Shown here in pieces: positions 35,513 to 44,588 of a DNA stretch of 44,588 nt; within the stretch, counting starts at the first letter, position 1; every line of letters starts with the position of its first letter. Below the pieces are notes generated by a model, which was not told the origin of the DNA, did no database searches, and saw only the letters and a program-made list of their open reading frames with translations. Source of the stretch: Ophryocystis elektroscirrha. Lineage: Eukaryota > Apicomplexa > Conoidasida > Neogregarinorida > Ophryocystidae. The stretch lies in NCBI GenBank assembly GCA_030141585.1, contig JAQIFP010000015.1, forward strand, positions 1 through 44,588, given 5' to 3'. The position numbers and the translations under genes were made by a program.

Positions 35513-37814
35513 ATGGCAGTGAAAATATCAAATTATTTATTTAAAAGATCAAAACTTAGTATAAACAATTTGAGCACTCATGAGTCTCAAAAAAAATTGA
35601 AGTTCAGTATAAATTTAAGTTCTGAGCGTAATGAAATAAGTTCTAAACTGCAATCGTTATTGAACAGTGGACCAAAAGATTCAAGCCAAAAGCTATTAAA
35701 ATTGGGCATTCCAACAACAATAACATCATCAAATTCTGACATAGCTTGTTTTCTAAATACGAATTTTGAAAAGTTTATAGCGTTTTGTATACAACATCAT
35801 TCAGCAGTTAAAAATGGTTTAGAATGGATTCCAAGTGTTCCAGACAAACTACTAATCAATTTTTTGTTCACAATTTTGAAAGAGTTATTAAATGTAATTT
35901 TAAAATCTGAGAAAAATATAATTATTACCAAAAATTCAGTAGCATCAATCTCGGGCATCGTTAGAATACTAATGTTTATAAAGTCGCTTGACACAAAGTT
36001 TGACAATTTAGATCAATTATGTAATATACAGAAATATCTATCGAATAAGTTGACGAAACTCTGTAGAGTGATAGACAAAGAATTGAACATGATTGCACTT
36101 TATCTAAGAGTAGCTGTAACTGAGCTCCAACAGGTTCCGGTCAGTTATGAAGTATTGGTATTCAAGGGTCTCTATACTATTGGTTTTTTCAGAATTTAGT
36201 CAATTTGATAGAAAAAGCTTACAACTTCAATAAAATTGTAAGATATCTCAATGTTCATGCAATTTTTAGCTGAACGTATCTAATGAAAAAGATTCAATAA
36301 GTTTTCCCGAACCGAGGTTATGGAAATCTCATATTAAGTTGATCTGTGATCTATTTAATAAGTTTTTCAAGTTTCATCAGAACAAAAAACTTTTATGTTT
36401 TTGCATAAACAATAAGGTATTTTTTAAATTTAATTAATTTAAGGCTAGAATGAAGTTTGTGACCAGTTAAATCGTTCTCATGGCTTTAATGTAAACACAT
36501 ATTTTAGATTCATTTGATATATATCTCAGATAAAATGTTCTATATGTCACAGCTATCAACACGTAGAATGCATCTCTACAAACAGTATAGATCATGATAG
36601 CGTTGAACTTCAAAAAAAGGAAGATTTTACTTGTTTATGTTGTCGAATTGTTCTTTCTGAACCACTTCTTTTGATAGAAAAAGTACTTGATATTCAGCAC
36701 TGGCAGCTGGAAAATTTTAAAGAGCTCAAAAGAAAAACTTTTATATTTGATTTGAATTTATCAGATTTTGAATTTCGTTCAATAAAACGTAATTTTATTT
36801 TATTTTACACAGACTCAGGGTGCAAGCGTTTTGTACAGATAAGAAGTTTTGACATGAGTTTGACAAATAATATTTCATACTGCAAATTTCCAGATCAAGT
36901 TTGTATAAAAATATTATCTCAAGATGGAAAGCAAGTAATTAAATTATACATAAAAGCTTTGTTCAAAGATATTGATTGGTGTACTGAAACCACCTAGACT
37001 TCATCAGAAGCGTAATGATGAGCCATTTTTTATATCAGAAAAATACTTTGACAATAATAGATCATTAAAGTTAGTGGTAGGTGCAAATTCGTATATTCTA
37101 CATAATCGCATATATAGCTTGAATGTGCTGAATCAGACCGTCAAAGTGCTAAGGAAGATCATCATTATTTTTTCGCATTAATTATTGCTCGTTCAATTAG
37201 TGCTAAAACACTTTTTGAAGATATTGTTGTGTCAAATAAATTTAATGTCTATGACTGTCAAACATTATGCCGGAGCATTAGACTGATAACAAACACAAAT
37301 TCTTTAATAGACAATGAGATTGAAATTCAGCAAGAAGAGGTACCCACTATGTCGCTATGCTGTCCATCTACGCTCATGCGAATAGATGTACCTGCTCGTG
37401 GAATAGATTGCATGTAAGTTTCTGAGTTAACAAGTGAAAACAGGCATTATCAATGTTTTGATTTAAACTTTTACTTATATTCGCAAACGCGTATCACAGC
37501 ACATAAAAATCGTTGGCGGTGTCCGTTATGCGATAAGCACTGTTATCCGTTCAATTTAATAGTGGATACTTTTGTAGAAAAAATTTTGGAGCAAACCAAA
37601 GAAACGGAAAATTTAGTAATTGAGTTGTTGGACTAACCAACGAAATTAGGTATTTTTGAACTTTCAAAATTCCAACATATCGTGGTCAACTAAAAACCAT
37701 AATCAAAGTTTGGATAAATTTTATGAGTCACGAAAATTATTGGGGAATGGCTGTGATTGGAGTGTAAAAAATATCAACGATTTAGAAAATAGAGCAATCA
37801 TTGATCTAGATTAA
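35513..37814 (+). CDS. SIZ1: SIZ1/PIAS-type SUMO E3 ligase (PHD, PINIT, SP-RING, SIM)
   Basis: This multi-exon gene of roughly 620 aa starts at ATG 35513. A helical N-terminus (about 230 residues) has no clear SAP motif. It is followed by a PHD finger split by introns (LLCFC...IKCSICHSYQHVEC...FTCLCC), then a PINIT region (FELKRK-like start, FPDQVCIKI, then SKNFN..YDCQTLCRSIRL). The SP-RING follows: SLCCPSTLMRIDVPARGIDC, MHYQCFDLNFYL and RWRCPLCDKHCYPFN. PHD plus SP-RING is the plant SIZ1 layout. After one more 34-nt intron the protein ends in AIIDLD, a textbook SUMO-interacting motif in the place PIAS proteins carry theirs. It would promote SUMO transfer from UBC9 to nuclear substrates. Exon edges in the PHD and PINIT are approximate. 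Confidence 0.8.
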
Positions 37815-37844
37815 TTTTTTTTTCTTAATGTGCCTGATAAATAA

Positions 37845-38317
37845 ATGCCAAAATATTACTGCGAATACTGTGATATATACTTAACACATAGCTCACCAGG
37901 AGGAAGGAGACAACATAACGCTGGTCGAAAACATATCAATAATAAAATTGAATATTTTATGAGTATTTGATTAAGATAATATATTTATTGCAGACTTGAT
38001 ACGCGATCCTAACTTTATTCCACCTAATTATATTGTTGAAAATGGTGGATGTGTAAATTTTGGAAATACTAACATAAATCTTGCAAGGGGAGGTAATAAT
38101 GTGATTTTTAAATATTTTATCATTTATAGAACCATTTTTACAACAAAATAGTGTACCAAACCTAATAAGACCTCCTATAAACCAAATGATGTGGAACGCT
38201 CAAACTAATCCTTTGTTCTCAATGATAAATCGCAATTCTACCAATAACCCAGCTTCTATTAGATTTCCGAATTATAATTTAAATGTTCCTGAATCTCTTG
38301 CTTATGCACCTCTATAG
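37845..38317 (+). CDS. SNRPC: U1 snRNP protein C
   Basis: Three exons (introns 31 and 37 nt) give exactly 134 aa. The N-terminus [20 protein letters not shown] followed by [10 protein letters not shown] is the U1-C C2H2 zinc finger almost unchanged (human MPKFYCDYCDTYLTHDSP.VRKTHCSGRKH). The rest is Pro/Asn-rich, as in other U1-C proteins. U1-C stabilises pairing of U1 snRNA with the 5' splice site, which matters in a genome where introns can be 25 nt. Identification is firm. It begins 30 bp after the SIZ1 stop on the same strand. Confidence 0.95.
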
Positions 38318-38501
38318 TCTATATATACTCTTATAAAAAAATACTATCTTAACAGTTTAAAATTTTTTATGAACTTAAAAGTTTTTGATAACCGATTTAA
38401 TTATGACAACTATGAAGTAGGCTATATACTTTAGTTAAATTTTACAATGACAATGCAAAAACAGGAATCGTGACAAATTGCTAAATTTTTTTGTACTATT
38501 T

Positions 38502-39919
38502 ATGTCTTCTTTGGAACCAAATGAGTTAAATAAAGAGCATATTGTTTGCAAAAATTCACCTAATGATTCAGTTTCTCGCGTTCAATTTTTGAATTCCAGC
38601 GATGATTTAAAATCAAGATTATTGGCTTCTTCATGGGATGGGGTAAATTAAAGTTTTATAGTAATTTATCAGTCTGTGAGATTATATGATTGCTTAACGG
38701 GAAATTTATTGTCACAAAATAATCATGAAAACCCGATTCTAGACGCTACTTCGTTAAATCCTGTTGATAATAACCCTTACTTTCTGAATGATGTAAACGC
38801 TTACTATATTTTTGGAAATCTTTCGGGGTATTCATCGTTCATCTTTGTTAAGCTGACATTAGTGAAATTATCAAGGCCAACTTCGAGCAAAATTCAGTTA
38901 ACAGTCTTGTTGGAAAACATGAAGGACCTGTTAAATGTGTACAATTTGAAGCTCCTGGTTTGTTTGGGTGCGGTTTAATTGTGTTTATTAGGCTCAATTG
39001 TTAGTGGAAGTTGGGATAAGTCGGTTAAATTCTGGGATACAAGGTAATCATATTACATAATAACCAACTTTTAGAGTTGATACAGATAATTCGACTCATA
39101 AAATTGAATTGAAAGGAAAAGTTTTTGCACTTGCCGTATCTACTGTGTCGCAAAAAGTAGTTATATGTGATTCTTTAAAAACTGTAACTTTTTTTTGTTG
39201 ACAATAAACTAAGCAATATAGGTTTCAGTGTTTGATAGAAGAAATTTGCAACATCCATTATTCACAAGAGAGTAATTCACATTAAATAATTTATTTTGAT
39301 AGCGGGAGTAATCCAATATTGAAAACTCAAATTAGAGCAGCAACATGTTTTCCTGACGGATTAGGGTTTACACTGGCTTCTGTTGAAGGGAGGGTAGCTT
39401 GGGAGTATTTTGACTCAGCTTCAATCAATTCAACTGATAAAAAGAACTATGCTTTCAAGTGTCACAGAGAAAAAAGTAGAAAAACTAATATGCTAATGAT
39501 TGATTAGATTCTTCAAATAACACTGAGCTTGTGTATCCAGTAAACGCTATAGCATTTCACAATAAGTATTGAATTTCACATTAAATATATTTAAACTTAG
39601 ATTTCTTGGATTTGCTACTGGTGGTGGAGATGGAGTTGCCATCATTTGGGATGGGTTTAGTAAAAAACGATTGTGGCGATCTCCCAGCGTATATGATGGG
39701 GCGTAAGTTAAAAATTTTTAAGTATTTTTTATAAACAGCATAACTTCTTTGTCATTTCACCCCAGTGAACCTACAATGGCCATCGGTGTATCTCAAGGTC
39801 TGGGAAGTAACATTAAGTAAGCAATTATGGAAAAATTGCGTCTAAGGCCTCATATTCCTGGATATATTGCATTAAGAAAATTCAATGAAACTGATGTTAC
39901 TCCAAAGAAAACTATTTGA
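38502..39919 (+). CDS. BUB3: BUB3 spindle-checkpoint WD40 protein
   Basis: Eight or so short exons join into a seven-bladed WD40 protein. The blocks match BUB3 in order: LLASSWDGSVRLYDCLTG, GPVKCVQFEAPGSIVSGSWD with KSVKFWDTR, and FPDGLGFTLASVEGRVAWEY. KKNYAFKCHR, YPVNAIAFHNKFLGFATGGG and DGVAIIWDGFSKKRLWR follow. EGRVA.EY and KK.YAFKCHR favour BUB3 over its relative RAE1. The last intron is only 24 nt and removes an in-frame TAA, giving a C-terminus (RKFNETDVTPKK) like the human QVTDAETKPK. BUB3 recruits checkpoint proteins to phosphorylated KNL1 at kinetochores. It is convergent with a probable MAD1. Confidence 0.85.
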
Positions 39920-40069
39920 AACTTATCAAAACTAATTTATCTGTAATTACAACATTCATAAAATGTAAAGTTATTATTAGTTTTGTTGCTTATTAGTAAA
40001 CAGTATGATTGACGCTAAAAACATTGGAAAAGAATGATTCTTCAAAAGACAATTTCTCTAAAACAGATA

Positions 40070-42387
40070 TTAAATATTATTGTTTACAATAGATTGTAAC
40101 TCTAGACTGGTCCATTTTTTTGCCAAATCTCCAAATATGCGTAGCTCAAAATCTTTATAGTTGTAAAGTTTAAAGCTTGTATTCTTTGATATAAAACTTG
40201 TTTTATCTAAATCATTTATTGCCTTTGTTTTCACTGAAAACTTTAAGACAGAATTATCTAAATGAAAATATATAATTGATTCCCTCCCAATTGATCCTAA
40301 TATTACATAAGTATATTAAGCTATTACCAAAATCAAATTGTATGTTCCATCCTAAAAGTGCGCGGAAAAGTGAACGAATTTGTGATACTTCTTTTTCATA
40401 CATGCGTTCAAGTGCTAGCATAGCTTCAATGGGAATCTATAAGAATTTATATACTGGAAAGGCTCACTATTTTATGTTGATTGCCTTGGTCAAAGTGCAA
40501 ACAATATTTGTTTTCATGAAATCTATCTTTATAATAAATATCGGTGACATGTTTGTTTACTTATTTCGTTTGCGTATTCTTTAATTTGATTTGCTTGCTG
40601 AAATTCCTTATTTTGGAGCTCATTAATTAACTGTCGCAAGTTGTTATTTAATAGTTGTTACATTTTGTAGATTGGAGTTAATTTTCTTTACTGCTATTAA
40701 TTCTTTATGTATAGTAGTGTTTTCTATTCTTAGATTTTTCAAAACGGTTTTCCAGCGACATTGGCTTCTTAGTACATGAATAAAATTCTAAAATTAAATG
40801 ATTTTCTTGTGATATTCGACTTTTTGTAAATTATGGAATAGAATAAAAGTTTCCTCGAAATTAGTTAGAAACATTTTTTGAATCAATGTGATAGGCATTT
40901 TTTTTTCTTTTGCTCTGATCAAAATTTTTCGGGTTTCCTGAAGTATTTTTTGAATAAATGAAAGTTTTTGGCTGAACAGTATGATTGTTTTCTGCTTTTC
41001 CACTAGTATTAATTTATATTCTTTTAGTTGCTGATTAATTGACAAACTTTGATTTTGAAACTCGTTACATACGTTGACTTGATGCGCTGCTATGTTATTA
41101 TTTTGGTTTTTAATTTGTTGCTCTTTTACGGATTTATCTGAAAACGCATTATTTTCATTTGAAAAGTTGTGTTCGTACTACTTAATCAATAAAATTTTGA
41201 AATTATACCTGTCGACAAAACATTTTGATCTTCCAATTGACTTTGATATATTTGCAATCTATCTTTGAAATAAATTAATAATTTTTTATAGACTTCAAAA
41301 TTTTCTGCTATTTGAGAAAGTTTAGACGCTAAAATATCAAATTAAGTTCTGAATGTTTACACATAAGATTGATGTTTTTATTCTTAATTGGCTGGTGTAA
41401 AAGGCGGTTGTGATTACTAAATATAATTAGAGCGTATAAGCTACCTAAACAAATGGTAAAACGAATCAAGCTTCAAATTAATTGAATTCACTTTTTGATT
41501 CAGGAGAAAAATTTTTGTATTGATCTATAATTTGTTAAAAAAAACTATGAAAACCTCTTCTCTGTTGATTTCACATAGTTTCTCAAATTTATTGTTATTC
41601 AGTTCTTTATCTTTGATCACGCTTGAAATGCGATATAAATCAAACAATCTCAAACTATAGTTCTTTCTGTATTAAAGTGACAAAGTGAATATTAATACCT
41701 TAAGTTTTGTATTACTGTTTTATAATATTCTTGGGAAGCCTCCAATGTACAATTGCTATGTGTCAAATCTAACTTCAAGTGTGATGCATTAATTTTACCT
41801 GTACTCAATACTTCTATTTGCTGTAACAACGATTGCTGAACAGCTTGAAGCTCGGTGTATAATTGCTGGGATTTTTGAAGACTGTCTTGTAAAAATTTAT
41901 TGCTATTATTTTATAGAATAATAAGTTGTACATACTTTTCTAAACTAGTTTCAAGTTCACCGTATATATACTACATCAATATTACGCAATTTGTTTTACC
42001 TTTAACTGTTGATCAGCTCTTTCTTTCATTAGTTCTTTCTCAGAAATTAAACAGATCAGCTCATCTTGCAAATTTGCGACAATTTTTAACGTCTTAGTAT
42101 TTTCTGTGTTCAGAGTGTTACTGCATTTTACTACCCTTATCATCAATACAACGCTGTTCATAGCAGTTTAGCTTATACTTTTGCTCGGCGTTTTCTCTTT
42201 GCAATTCGTAAAACATACTCTGCTCTTCGATAGTATACGAACAAATTTGCTAACAATTTATTTGAACAACAATTGAATTTACTATTCCCATAGAGCGCTT
42301 TCCTTTAATATCATCTAAAGCGTTTTTAATATCTGATACATATTGGTTTAATCGAGAAATCAAAGGGTTGAAAGATTTTGTAACCAT
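40070..42387 (-). CDS. MAD1: probable MAD1-like coiled-coil spindle-checkpoint protein
   Basis: This minus-strand gene starts at ATG 42387 and consists of many exons of almost continuous coiled-coil (LQRENAEQKYKLNCYEQ, LICL ISEKELMKERAD, LKEYKLILVEKQKTIILFSQ). The C-terminal 110 residues form a small globular domain: ERMYEKEVSQIRSLFRALLG then WNIQFDF, resembling the MAD1 entry helix and 'LLGY.ID' strand, then YFHLDNSVLKFSV and a final helix ending in QSIVNNNI. This RWD-like end after a long coil is the main reason for the MAD1 call. I could not find a clear MAD2-interaction motif. Other kinetochore coiled-coils with RWD ends, or a golgin, remain possible. Its stop is 150 bp from BUB3. Confidence 0.45.
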
Positions 42388-42425
42388 GCCGGAATACAGT
42401 TTTATTGTATCAAAGTAACTATGAA
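42388..42425. promoter_or_regulatory. 38-bp bidirectional start-to-start region (MAD1-like/RabGGTA)
   Basis: The start codons of the divergent MAD1-like gene and the Rab geranylgeranyltransferase alpha gene lie 38 bp apart. As with PFDN6/UBC9, any promoter must be shared or reach into coding sequence. No motif is nameable. Confidence 0.45.
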
Positions 42426-43701
42426 ATGTCTTTAGTGAAGTTTAAATCACAAGAAAATTTTATTTTCTCTTTTAACGACTATTTAAAGCATAAAAATTGT
42501 GGGATAGAACAAAGTTTTGATTGTTGTAAATTAACAATAAAAAAACATCTGGAAATAACACAGCAGATTTTACGTATCAAAGTAGACTATCCATCGCTGT
42601 GGAATATTAGAAAGCGTTGTTTATCAGTTTGCAATTCGTGGTCAAGTTTCAAAAATGAGTTGAGTTTATTAGAAATTTTCCTATGGAAGTCGCCAAAATC
42701 ATACTGTTTATGGTATCATAGATTTTGGATTGTTCGAAAAATTTGTCAACTTCGAATAATGTCAGAAAATAACAAATGGAACTGTTTTCGCCATGAGTTG
42801 AATTTGATAAAAGAGCACATTATCGTAGAGCCTCGCAATATTCACTGCTACAATTACTTTAAAGACATCATAAACTATTTTATTTATGAGAACATGAATG
42901 AAATTCTTCCTTTTATTTTGATGAAATTAAGTTCCTTCTCTGCTTTAAAATCGTTGCTTAAATGTGACGTGGTAAAATATCTTACTTATTTTTATAGCTG
43001 TTGTTTATTAAATTATAATACTAATTATTCTCTTATTCATATGATACTCAAAAATTTTGAGCCTACAAACGTATTTGAGATGAGATATCTAGCTGATAAT
43101 ATTATTCAGGTAATTATTTTATGTTTAGTCGTTTTTTTTTATAGTCAATAAATAACATAGATAATGAAGTGTTTTGGTGGACATTGAACCAAATCTTATT
43201 TGATAAATTGATATTTTGTATGCTGAAAACAACTGAATCGAAAGTAAGATAAACTAGCTTTCCTTCTAAAAAATAGATAATTTTTTTTTTTACAATGAAT
43301 TAATATTTATTTAATATACATTTTAGAGCAGAAGATTAGCTTATGCTTTTGAGTTGGAACCATACATATACATTTTTGAGAATTTAAATCAAATTCAGAA
43401 AATGTCTATATATTCTGAAATATTATACGTTTTCGAAAAACTGCCAATCTCAAGTAAGTTGGAAACAGAAAAAAAGAATTGCTCTTTCTCCATTTTTACT
43501 AAGTAAAGTCACAAGAACTTAATACAATTAATTAGAATTTGCCTTTTGAGATGTGTTTACAAATTAATCATGACTCCTTGTGAAAAAATTAGGCACTACG
43601 AAAGTGATTTACTGGATAGTGTCTCTAAATTGAAAGAAATTGATACATATCGCTGTCATATGTATGCAGATATTATGAATGAATGCAATTTTCTCACATA
43701 A
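42426..43701 (+). CDS. RABGGTA: Rab geranylgeranyltransferase alpha subunit
   Basis: Four exons (introns 35, 83 and 33 nt) give exactly 374 aa. I take ATG 42426 as the start. The prenyltransferase alpha repeats are clear: DYPSLWNIRKRCL, SPKSYCLWYHRFWIVRKI (PK.Y..WHHR pattern) and EPRNIHCYNYFKDIINYF. The C-terminal part (SRRLAYAFELEPYIYIFENL, then KLKEIDTYRCHMYADIMNE) matches the segment before the LRR domain of mammalian RabGGTA, including the ...DP.R..YL.D... block. The LRR and Ig-like domains of mammals are absent, as in yeast Bet4. With the beta subunit and REP it attaches geranylgeranyl to Rab C-termini. The farnesyl/GGTase-I alpha subunit is the less likely alternative. Confidence 0.8.
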
Positions 43702-43930
43702 GCAAATAATTATGTGTATTTAATAAAGCACTAATACGTAAACATAAATACATTTATATATATATTTGAACTGCGACATTTAATAAGTTAAGTAATTACT
43801 GTATCAACATTTAAGTGTTTGATATTAAATGTCTAAAATTTTATTAGTCCTATTTTTACAAGAAATTTGCCAGCACCTGTAGAATTTCTTTAATGAGTCT
43901 ATAGTCACGGATCTAGGATTAAGAAAATAC

Positions 43931-44588
43931 ATGAAGCTTTTATTACATAGTGACGAAATTAATTTATTAATTTATACTTATCTTAAAGAATCTGGCTTTA
44001 ATCATAGTGCTTATGTTTTTGATAATGAAGCAAAACTTTCCCAGACAGTTACAGACATTGATGTATTCAATCGCATGAACAATAAAAAAGTCAATAAATC
44101 CAATATTACTCCGTATTCAAGTTTAAATAATATACCTCCAAATTGTTTGATATCATTGTTACAAAAATCTTTGATGTACATTTGGTTAGAGCATCACACC
44201 AATCCAGTAATGAGTTTATTATTTATTTATAGCTTATTACAGGCAATTGGATCAGAAATTCTATGTGATGAGCCATTAGGCTTGTTTCATCCACATATAT
44301 GTAAAGTAGAAAAAGACAATGTAAGTTTATATAATATTGGGTTGAGATAAATTTTTAAGTTAAGAGAAGAAGTAGTAACCTACGACGAAAAAAAACCTGG
44401 ATTAAATAAAAAAGCAAAAATTTTTATAAATTCAACAAGTATGTATATGTAGTTTAATCCGTTTCAGAGCAAAAAAAAAAATAACTCATTTGAAATGAAA
44501 AATTCGGCGGATTAAGATTTCCTTATAAGTAAATAGACAGCAACAGAGCAATTGATTCATTTTAATACAAGAATTAAGAATATTATTT
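43931..44588 (+). CDS. TBL1/TBL1XR1-like LisH protein, N-terminal part (runs to window edge)
   Basis: ATG 43931 opens LHSDEINLLIYTYLKESGFN then HSAYVFDNEAKLSQ, the LisH and following helix of TBL1/TBL1XR1 ([22 protein letters not shown]). NIPPNCLISLLQKSLMYIWLE corresponds to the second conserved block (PPAALISIIQKGLQYVE.E). In TBL1 these mediate tetramerisation and binding to the SMRT/NCoR-HDAC3 co-repressor, followed by WD40 repeats. A 43-nt intron follows residue N (after 44319) and a second Lys-rich exon begins at 44363. No WD40 repeat is reached before the window ends, so it is unclear whether the gene is complete. A spacer of about 70 residues between the two blocks, absent in TBL1, is present. 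Confidence 0.7.

Noticed and set aside
40276..40584. 102-codon plus-strand frame
   Set aside because: It is antisense to the conserved C-terminal domain of the MAD1-like gene and looks like a shadow of it.

Overview
The window is a gene-dense, very AT-rich piece of a eukaryotic nuclear genome. Introns are many and tiny (the five in UBC9 are 25-31 nt, all GT-AG), so most genes appear as chains of short open stretches. An ApiAP2-type transcription factor, a starch synthase, an SF-assemblin and extreme compaction point to an apicomplexan or a close relative with storage polysaccharide. Base composition and intron size do not fix the lineage, and no search could be run. Exon joins were made by eye from GT...AG sites and frame continuity. 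For many genes the joined length divides exactly by three.

Left part (1-13.7 kb): a (TTA)n microsatellite; proteasome beta-2; a very exon-rich XMAP215/ch-TOG microtubule polymerase (1723-8052); two small unrecognised genes in convergent order; the NER/recombination nuclease XPF on the minus strand; TRAPPC2; prefoldin 6.

Middle (13.7-24 kb): the SUMO E2 UBC9, head-to-head with prefoldin 6 (39 bp between start codons); SF-assemblin; a MAT1 (CDK-activating kinase/TFIIH) subunit without its RING finger, whose stop codon overlaps that of SF-assemblin; several tiny unrecognised genes; a cap-2 mRNA methyltransferase (CMTR2); a protein consisting only of the YVH1 zinc domain; the spliceosomal cyclophilin CWC27.

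Right part (24-44.6 kb): a ZNF598/Hel2-type ribosome-collision E3 ligase; a starch synthase with a C-terminal CBM48; a small gene with an apparent homopolymer frameshift; the AP2 factor; a large N/S-rich protein of unknown function; a SIZ1/PIAS SUMO E3 (PHD, PINIT, SP-RING, terminal SIM); U1-C; BUB3 and a probable MAD1 in convergent order; Rab geranylgeranyltransferase alpha, whose start lies 38 bp from that of MAD1; and the LisH end of a TBL1-like protein cut by the window edge.

No operon-like logic is expected. Themes recur (SUMO E2 and E3; BUB3 and MAD1; XPF and MAT1; U1-C and CWC27), but this may be coincidence. The most notable items are the phosphatase-less YVH1, the RING-less MAT1, the 38-39 bp bidirectional start regions, the 25-31 nt introns, the SIM-ended SIZ1 and the possible spindle-checkpoint pair.
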